Source: Dastarcus helophoroides (Eukaryota > Arthropoda > Insecta > Coleoptera > Bothrideridae). From it: DNA of 64,000 nucleotides. Location of the stretch: positions 2,542,001 through 2,606,000 of the forward strand of contig CM053329.1 of the NCBI GenBank assembly GCA_028583605.1, written 5' to 3'. The position numbers and the translations under genes were made by a program. The notes beneath the pieces are model-generated. The model searched no databases and was not told the DNA's origin. It saw only the letters and a list, made by a program, of their open reading frames with translations. Below, in pieces: positions 56,019 to 64,000 of the stretch (positions within the stretch are counted from its first letter, which is position 1; every line of letters begins with the position of its first letter).

Positions 56019-59000
56019 ATAACAAAGTTGACATAATTTTCTCAGAAATAGTTAAATTTAGAAAAAAATAACTTACATCAATAAAAAGACCTTATAAAAC
56101 AACTAATTACAGTTACAGACCTCAAAAAAAGAAGTTACAGCTGATTTTTAAAAATGGCGATTTTCAGTTTTTTCTAAATAAAACCAAGACGAATTAAAAT
56201 TCAATTGTTTTTTTCAGCGAAATACTATTAGGCATTAAATTCTGCACCTACTTTGCCCATTTAAGCTTCCTTGTATCTCTAATAGTTTACGAGATCCCTG
56301 TAGTGGAAATCAAATTTGGTTCAACCTGTATTTAACTCTTACTTTTATATAAAGTACTTAAGCTTGATTAAAAATTTAATTATTGTTCTGATTTCACATT
56401 TATGCTTACGTAACTGCACTAATTCTTATAGAAGCAAGAATTACATGCATATTTGCAGGAAACTAATTAATTGGTTACGTGTACTACTTAAGTTGATCTA
56501 CAGTGAAACAAATTAAATTAAAAAAAAAACACCATTTATTTTGACTTCACTTTAGCAGTGAATTTAAATGGATTTTTCTTTTAAATAAAAATAATGTCTT
56601 CTGTTTCTTTGTTTTCGCCTGATTATTTTCTTATCGAAGAAACAAAACAACAGAACAAATAAGCAATCAGAAACAATAAATAAGATATTTATTTTCTCGT
56701 GACGTCTCCGAGGCATTTGCGACGCTCGCTGAAAAGGAAATGCTTTTTGCTGTTGTTCAACATCAGCGATGATTCTATAGACTCCCAACGATATCTCGAT
56801 GTCGTAAGTATAGGCGGCCAAATTTTAATTTCCGTTCGAATTAGATGCATTAGAATACCATGTAAAATAACGTATAATGGAATGAGGAGGGTGGGAAATG
56901 CCTAGAGAGTGCCAATAGCGGGCTGTTTTACCCCTCAGTTTGCTCCGAGTTACTCATCTCGTCATTGCTATTCATGGCCTACTGATATGGTATCGTAGCA
57001 TCATCCCCAGTCTAATTAATCCAGTCGCAACGCATCAGTGATAGCTGATCAAACAAGTGGGGTTGAATTTCTTAAAGTTATCATTGAAATCTGCCGGAAA
57101 TGATCTTTGACGAGATTCGCATATTAAAAATGTTCAAGCACATTTCAGATCCTTATAAAGGTAATATTCGATAAAATGGCTGTCATAAAGCTGAAGCATG
57201 TAGAGGAAGAAATCTTATAACAGTTAATATACAGGTATTTTTCAGTTTTCGACAAATAAGATTTATTCTCAATTTAATACTGTTAACTTCGGATGTTATT
57301 ATTTTTTAGGTCTCTAGTGCATACATTCACATAAAACACATTTGATAAAACTATAAATTGGTAACATGCCTAAAGTGCATTTTCATCTAATGTAGTTTTA
57401 TAAAATAAGTTTAATTTTGTAATTTGAATGTGTGTATGTATATGACTTAGAAATTCATTAAATAGTAAACAATTACTACTCAAATACGTTGAAAATAAGG
57501 CGTATTACTTTAAGCTTTAAAATTTTCTACTGGCGGTACGTGATATATTATTTTTTTTAATCTTATTACAATTGTATTTAATTTTGCTTGTACATTATGT
57601 AAGCTTAGGAAATTCTTGAAAACTTCAATGCAGATAAGACTTAGCAGTGGTTACAGATAAACGATTATTATAAGTGTGAACATTCTATGACAATTATTAT
57701 ATATTTTGTAAGAGAGATACTTATGACGTGCGGAAGTTTTCTTTTAGTTTAATATTATCTAAAATACCTATAGTCTTTCAATATAAACGGGGTCTTTTAT
57801 AAAGCGTTTAAACTTTAAGCACATAAGACACGTCAAAGGGAACATGCTCACAAAGAAGAGCTTTCTAAAGGGGTTAAGGCAGCAACAAGCATAGGGTGGT
57901 CTTTTGAGTAACCGATAGATACCATGTTACCCGTTGGCTAGTCTTTATATTTGCAGGAACTTCTGTAAACTTAGAAGCATGTTTCCAGAATCTGGACACT
58001 ATCGCTATGTTTATTACCGAACTTTAGAAGCCGGCATCCCTTCATTTGCGTGTTCTTGTACATTGGGGAATACTAAATCACTCCGATAGAGTATAATCAA
58101 ACAGTTTATTTGATTTTTTTAATGTTGCTACTTGATTAGTTCAGGATGTATATTATTCCATAAAATGTATACTTACATATTAGTGTTACAATTTTATGTA
58201 TTTAGTATAATATGTGAATATTTTACATTATGGTAATTTTGAGCATGGTGGATGCGCCGGACTTGGAATATTTTGTTGTATGCCATTGTTATCTTATTGT
58301 TAGATCTCAATATCTCTTAAAGAGCAAACAAATATTTTAAAAAGAATATCTTTAACTGTTAGGTTTAATATAAAAAGACCCTATTAATATTTTACATAGG
58401 TAAACTAATTTTCTTCAACGAATTATTATCAAATCAAATCTTCAATAAAAATTATTTATCCTTTTGCATTAGAATATAAAATCGTTGGTAAAATCAAAAG
58501 TACACACAGCGGAAATTGCGTTTATAGTTTACCGTTACATTTTCACAAAAAAGCAGAAAGTTCGTCTTCAAGCTGAACAAATAAAAATCTAATTTTGTCC
58601 TCATAATATAAACATACTTTATGTCACATGCACTTCACAAAAAATATTTCTCATCATATTGCAATTCCCACATGAACACTAACAGTGGTTGTAAATAAAA
58701 ATGTTTGGTTTGGAAATTAGCATCTTATTTAGTATATTTACTGTAAGGACTGCAATACAAAATTGTCAGATAAAAACCAATGCGCAATTTGTGCAACTTT
58801 CATTTCTATGACAATAATACTACAATACAATTCATTTCAGTATCTCATATTAGCGGTCATAGTTTCTAGATAGTTTTCAGCAATCTTACATTAAATGTCA
58901 GCGGTGATTGTTATTCTTGGGCGATAACGGTTCTGACATAATAAATTTGACGTGTAAGCTTTGACAGGTTTGTCATAATTTCGTCATCATTTAGATAGAG

Positions 59001-59048
59001 AGCACAAAATAATTTCTATAACATGAAAATTTTGGTGAAACGGCGTAG
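56019..59048. other. no gene; high-complexity island at 56690-57080
   Basis: About 56690-57080 is GC-richer and non-repetitive (GACGTCTCCGAGGCATTTGC, GTAAGTATAGGCGGCC, GATAGCTGATCAAAC). The 85-codon minus-strand frame at 56564-56821 has no domain I know. It could be a regulatory region or an exon. 57820-58080 is similar but weaker. The rest is AT-rich. Confidence 0.3.
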
Positions 59049-59155
59049 TCCTTGGTTATCTTCAAAAATTGATATACAAATCTTTCTTGTATTTTTTAAA
59101 TTTTTTGGTTACAAGGGACAATATTTGTGTATCAACTTTTGAAGATAACCAAGGA
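59049..59155. repeat. Penelope family 1, minimal foldback copy F
   Basis: TCCTTGGTTATCTTCAAAAA at 59049 is matched in opposite orientation by TTTTGAAGATAACCAAGGA ending at 59155. Between them lie only TTGATATACAAATC and, inverted, ACAATATTTGTGTATCAA. Just the outermost 40-50 bp of the family 1 terminal repeat remain on each side. Confidence 0.75.
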
Positions 59156-59769
59156 AGAAATAAAAAAGAAACTTTAAATTAATTTGTCTTAAAAGTGAAG
59201 GCGAATTATGTGTTATCATTTTACACTGTACTTAAGATTAAATTCCTCTACTACATGTATAAAAGTTAAAAAAACCAGAAATTCTCAAGTTTGATTTTTT
59301 TATAATAAATTAAAGTGGCGGTAATGTAATTATAAACGATATTTTTGGCACATTTTAATTGTAATATTCTAAATTATATATCAAAAAAAAAATATCAAAC
59401 TTTTGCTCTAATTCTATTATTTGAGGTATATAATTTTATATTATGGCACTAAATCCTTTAAAAAAATATATAAAAATATTTGTAATAATATTTTTCTGCA
59501 AGGTATACTTGAAAACGATTAATTTAATCTGCAAAATCAAATACACACTTAATTAATTTATTTTTTTACTAATTTGCCGTTATATTGGGCTAATCTGTCA
59601 GTTTAAAAATCACTGACTTTTTTTGTGACTATTGTAATGAGTAATTAGAAGGGATGGATTCACGGAAAATTTGCAATGAAAATGAATAGAATAGAATGTA
59701 TAGACAGGATACTCATATCAAACTATTCCATATGTATTAAATCGGTTCAATAAAGCTGTATTTAACACA

Positions 59770-60055
59770 ACTCGTCACCTTGGTGTGCATGAAAGTGTTA
59801 AAAATATTTATAAAAAACATCGTCCTAGAAAAATTACTTCAAAAACAGGTCGCTGTTAATTGTTTTTCTAAAACAGTTACTTATAAACCCATCGATTACA
59901 TTTGGAACGAAGTATTTACAGAAAATTCAAGGCAAATGTAGTTCTTGAAGTATTCCTAATCGTTTGAGGAAGCACGGCTTTTTGGAACAGCAGAGAAAAA
60001 AAACCTTTCTGGCCGAAAACAATCTGAGGAATCGTCAAAGCTTTGCATTATGTTG
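59770..60055 (+). pseudogene. Tc1-like transposase N-terminal relic
   Basis: In mixed frames the plus strand gives KKHRPRKITSKTGR (about 59805-59855), like the GRPRKTT hook of Tc1 transposases. Then SIPNRLRKHGFLEQQRKKT and FLAENNLRNRQSFAL (about 59945-60050), like the second helix-turn-helix and the RK.P.L...N...R..FA block. No catalytic part follows. Frameshifts are needed. Confidence 0.45.
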
Positions 60056-63000
60056 CTTTTATTTTTGCAGTAAAATTAACAAATAAAGATATTTATTCAT
60101 TTTAGTGGAAAAAAAATAAAAAAAACAACATGACGTAAAGCCTTAATGATTTCTCACATTGTTTTCGTATCATAAGGATTTTTTTCCTACTTCTCTTTCG
60201 AAAAGACGTGCTGCAAATGAAACTAAAGTAGGTTGAGTTCAAGAATTAAGTTGAACTCCTCATATCAAAATGTTTTCTATTTTAAATAGGTAATGAAATA
60301 GTGTTTTTCCAGTGTTCTGATTTATGATGATAAGTAGCTGCAATTAAAAAAAACAGGTTTATATTACTGGAAGACTGCCGAAAAAAAATGGTTTGACTTA
60401 TATGAAAAGAATAACATTAATAGCTTTATTTAGCTAGACAATCTACGGGGGAAAGGGGCCTTAGTTATCAATTATCATTAATCTATGCTAATTGTACTTC
60501 AATTATTAGTGTTGCCTTCAAATATTAATAGTAAGTTTTTTTTATCTCTTAAATGTAAAAAAATGTAAAATGTTTGTGCTGTCGTTTTTAGTGCAGTTGG
60601 TATTCAATTTCTTTATTGGGATTGTCAACTTACCCTAAGCAATATGGATTATCTCTTACATGAAGATGAGAATTTAACAGCGTTAAAGGAACTTACCTGT
60701 AACAAACAAAATAAATAATAATAAATGATAAATAAATAATATTGCAATTAAAGCAGCACAATAGAGTTTCAAAAAGGCAAGATTTATGCAGGGTATTTCA
60801 GTCATTAATTTTAAGAAAAGATGGAAAAAAAGTGAGTGTGATACGAATACGGGACTACATTTTTTTCCTGGTATACTTAACACAGAAAATACTTTAAATC
60901 ATAATTTAAAACATCTTTCACACTGTAGTTCCTATTACGAAAGCTGAGTTCTACGTCATCGACACCTGCACTTATCAACGACGTGCAAATTACTCTGCAA
61001 GTGCGTTGCTCGTGTCCAGAATCGAATGTCAAATTACGTGAAATATATCTTCCGAGAGTTTGTTATAATTACAATGTACCTTGCTGATATAAAATTATGG
61101 GTCAGGTGAAAATGGGTTTAGATCTGCACTGCAAATCTTAGTTGTAATTTCAGTAGCTTGTGTCCAGGAAGTTATTTTCATGTTTGACACTTGACATTTA
61201 AATTTTAAATATTTTGCATTATTTTCGAAGTTAGTAAGTCATATTTATTTATATGATTTGTAACATAATAGGCAAGGTGCTGCACGTTTCATGTAGTGTG
61301 ACCAAAACGGTCTTTGCAAAATGTCCGGCAACAAGTTGAATAAAGACTCAAAGTGTTGGTAGCGAGGTCACTGGATTATTTCGAGTAGCAAAGAAGTAGA
61401 GATATTCTTCTAGATTAATGGCTCTCCAAGAAGACAATTTCCGGAAAACAATTTTGGGCATACAGTTTATAGAGAAGAAATGGATATAAATAAAAAGGAT
61501 AACTAGAAAACTGTGAAACTGAATGAAACAAAACTACTCAACAGAAATTTGAAAAATCAGTAAAATGGAAAATATCAAAATCGGAAATATTGGGTATTTT
61601 CAATCTCTGGAAGCAATTTTTTTATTGTAATGTTTTTAGTTCATTAGAGCATTAGTACCCGGCATATTTTGGCACCAAGGATTAGTCTTCAAGTTTGGTA
61701 TTGCTTTATGCTTCTTCTTGCCAGAAACTTTCATTCCAAGTGAAGGTTAAACGAGAAGCTTCAAACCAATATAGACTGCTAATGAGGTATACAAAAAGAT
61801 GAATCTTGTGACACGAAACACCTATATTGAACACTTTTAGTAGTTCTTTGACAGGGTCCAATTCCGGAAGAAGTGTATCCTGTACCTATAGAGAATTATA
61901 AAAAGTAAAAATTTTCACATAAGCATGTAGTAATATGGTAACGTTGAATGATGTTTTAGTTTAATCACCTATTGCTATAATCAAACACCTCTTTATTTTC
62001 TGGTGTTTAACATTGATTTGTAACCCGTTCTCCTTAATTTGTAAAAAATAAAGAAAAATTTCGTTTTTAATCATTTTTTCTTACTACAAACTAAACACAT
62101 TTCTTGGTAGCGACTTTCTGTACCGCCACAAATAACAAGTTAATCTTGGCCATTTTTTGAAAATTGCAAATAATCCCTCCCTCTACAAAAATAACGAAAA
62201 TCATATCATTTTCAGTGATTTAAATTCTAGCAGTAGTTTTTATAAAGAATGACTTTTTCTTATAAACCAACAAATTAAAAAGAAACCCCTCTTCAGTACT
62301 CAAATTGAGACACACGGTAGATATATTCATTTTCTTTTTTTTTTGAATAGCAATCTTTATATTTTTTGTTATTTTTGAATACAGCTTTTGTTTCTTAATA
62401 TCATAACCTATTTTATTTATTGGTTAATTATTAAAAAAGTCAAAAATTTTGTTTCTACAATTTAAAATAAAAATTTTTAGATCTTATTAGATGTAGGAAG
62501 ATAAAATGATATTATGAAGTGGTAAATTGTTATATTTAATTGCAAGGGACAATAAATTGTCGATTTACAAGGAAACAAATAAATAATAAATTTAAGTGGA
62601 AAATAAAGGGTAGACTTTCTTATGTCTTATATAATTTGTAATTAGTATTGTGTCGGGATATATCTTTGCATATAAAGGCACACAAATCTTGCTTAATTAG
62701 GGCTAAGCTAAAGAGGAGTGTATACATATATAAAAGAAAATTATTGTACGAAAATTTTAATTTTTTTACACACAAATAAATTACCTTATTATATAAATCA
62801 AAATTACTTAAAAACGTAAATAATTTTATAACATCTAACAAACTTTTGCTGAGAAGAAAATTAAGTATTCTCTTCTTTTATCGCAAAAATTTTTTATGAT
62901 ATATTTTTTTTATTCCAATCATCGTTGGGGACTATATTTTTCGGAATGTTCCACTGTTCAATTAAAATGAACCCTTCTATTAGACTTGTAACTGTTTTTA

Positions 63001-64000
63001 AGTTGTGGTCATCGCTTAAATTCTCGTCAACAATTTCTGTCACTTGGTATTTCGTTTTTTTTTACAAAATTCTATAAAAGTCCTTCGAAACATTTCCTTT
63101 TAAAACAGGTCAGTCCCATTCACATCATAAATACAGGTTTCTTCTATTAAATCCTTTAGTGTCTCGAGAAAAATATATGAGCGGAAAGGGGCCATCAGGA
63201 ACCGTGTAAGAACGAATTCACGCAAGTCGGGGTATTACTGTACAAATTTTAAATATATTCAACACCTAATATATTTTGTTCAACACAATCTGATGGTAGC
63301 TGCAAATATACTACAATTAAACGAATTCAGAAGATTCGATTCAAAAGTAATGGGTGTCTTTATCAGTTCAACCAAAGTAGTAAGTAACGCCCATGAGTGA
63401 TTTCTACCCTACCACATCGAAGTGGCTGAACACCACAATTTAACTAATAAATAACAAAAAAATAAGTAAAAAAAATCATATCGTTACAAAGGAAAATCTT
63501 TCTGATCAAAGCTTACCATTCTAAATATATCTATCTATATGACATGAAATGTATAGACTTGCTTAACATCTCTTCAAATAGGTATATTTTTAATAAATTT
63601 TCTATATAATTAAGGCGTATACTGTACATTTTTCAAATGAATAAATAAGTTAAATATACTTTTGTTATATACAATAGAAGTCATTATTTTATATGCTTCG
63701 GAAAACGACTCAAATATGCATATTATTACTATTTACATTCAACTGTAATTGTCTCGGATGAGTCCCATTAATGATACTTGTGTGTAAGTAATGGATACTA
63801 TTATGTCCACTGGAAATAAAATTTACCGTAAAATTCATGATTATACTTTCTTCTTTCAAAGGAACGATCGTTAGGTTGTGAAGACTATTATTACATTTGA
63901 TGATGGCAAACTATTAGCTAGCATATGCTGCAGCACCGTCTTATCCAACAAAAATCCGTTTATTCAAAATAAATAGAAGACAACTGTTGTATAAATATTG
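60056..64000. other. AT-rich DNA without recognisable feature
   Basis: Both strands were scanned by eye. The minus-strand frames at 60683-60883 and 62620-62841 are short and hydrophobic by composition. About 60930-61400 is slightly more balanced in composition. No element ends, coding motifs or RNA genes were recognised. Confidence 0.35.

Overview
This is eukaryotic, AT-rich, gene-poor DNA, almost certainly from an arthropod and most likely an insect. The support is the transposon mix: mariner, hAT, pogo-like MITEs, Penelope-like elements, an R4/Dong-type retrotransposon, jockey-like LINEs and a Ty3-type solo LTR. I find no intact host gene, no rRNA or tRNA, and no coding sequence free of stops over a normal protein length. 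The window reads as intergenic or intronic sequence that has collected and lost transposons over a long time.

Layout. 1-2030: a LINE reverse transcriptase fragment cut by a mariner, then a decayed arthropod repeat-borne ORF. 2640-4720: degenerate low-complexity DNA. 6910-8583: a hAT element with inverted ends and an 8-bp target duplication. 10129-10672: a short element with a pogo-like zinc-finger tail. 12475-13432: a second, non-coding hAT-type element with its target duplication. 14857-15499: a TA-flanked MITE. 16166-17391: a palindromic Penelope-like element (PLE) with a 15-bp target duplication. 18120-18500: a PLE terminal repeat with a canonical hammerhead ribozyme. 18500-24242: two head-to-tail R4/Dong-type elements in TAA repeats, the second starting with a sequence that folds like an HDV ribozyme. 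30534-32102: a second PLE family. 33375-38866: nested insertions (LINE inside a MITE; MITE inside a mariner beside it; mariner inside another MITE). 40140-41060 and 48070-49235: minus-strand LINE fragments. 46004-47110: a cut-and-paste integrase relic. 50880-54010: a second large low-complexity block holding two PLE copies. 54201-54590: a solo LTR. 55203-56018: a long inverted repeat. 59049-59155: a minimal PLE foldback. 59770-60055: a Tc1-like relic.

The most notable feature is a concentration of candidate self-cleaving RNA motifs. One hammerhead on the minus strand (18164-18209) matches the type I consensus throughout. A PLE family carries a near-canonical hammerhead in each inverted terminal repeat, and another PLE family carries a mutated version. 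The Dong-like element has a plausible HDV-like pseudoknot at its 5' end. All five copies of one PLE family are palindromic, from about 107 bp to 1.2 kb.

Coordinates of mobile elements rest on inverted ends and target duplications read by eye. Where no such ends were seen, limits are approximate. Stretches described as empty were only inspected by eye.
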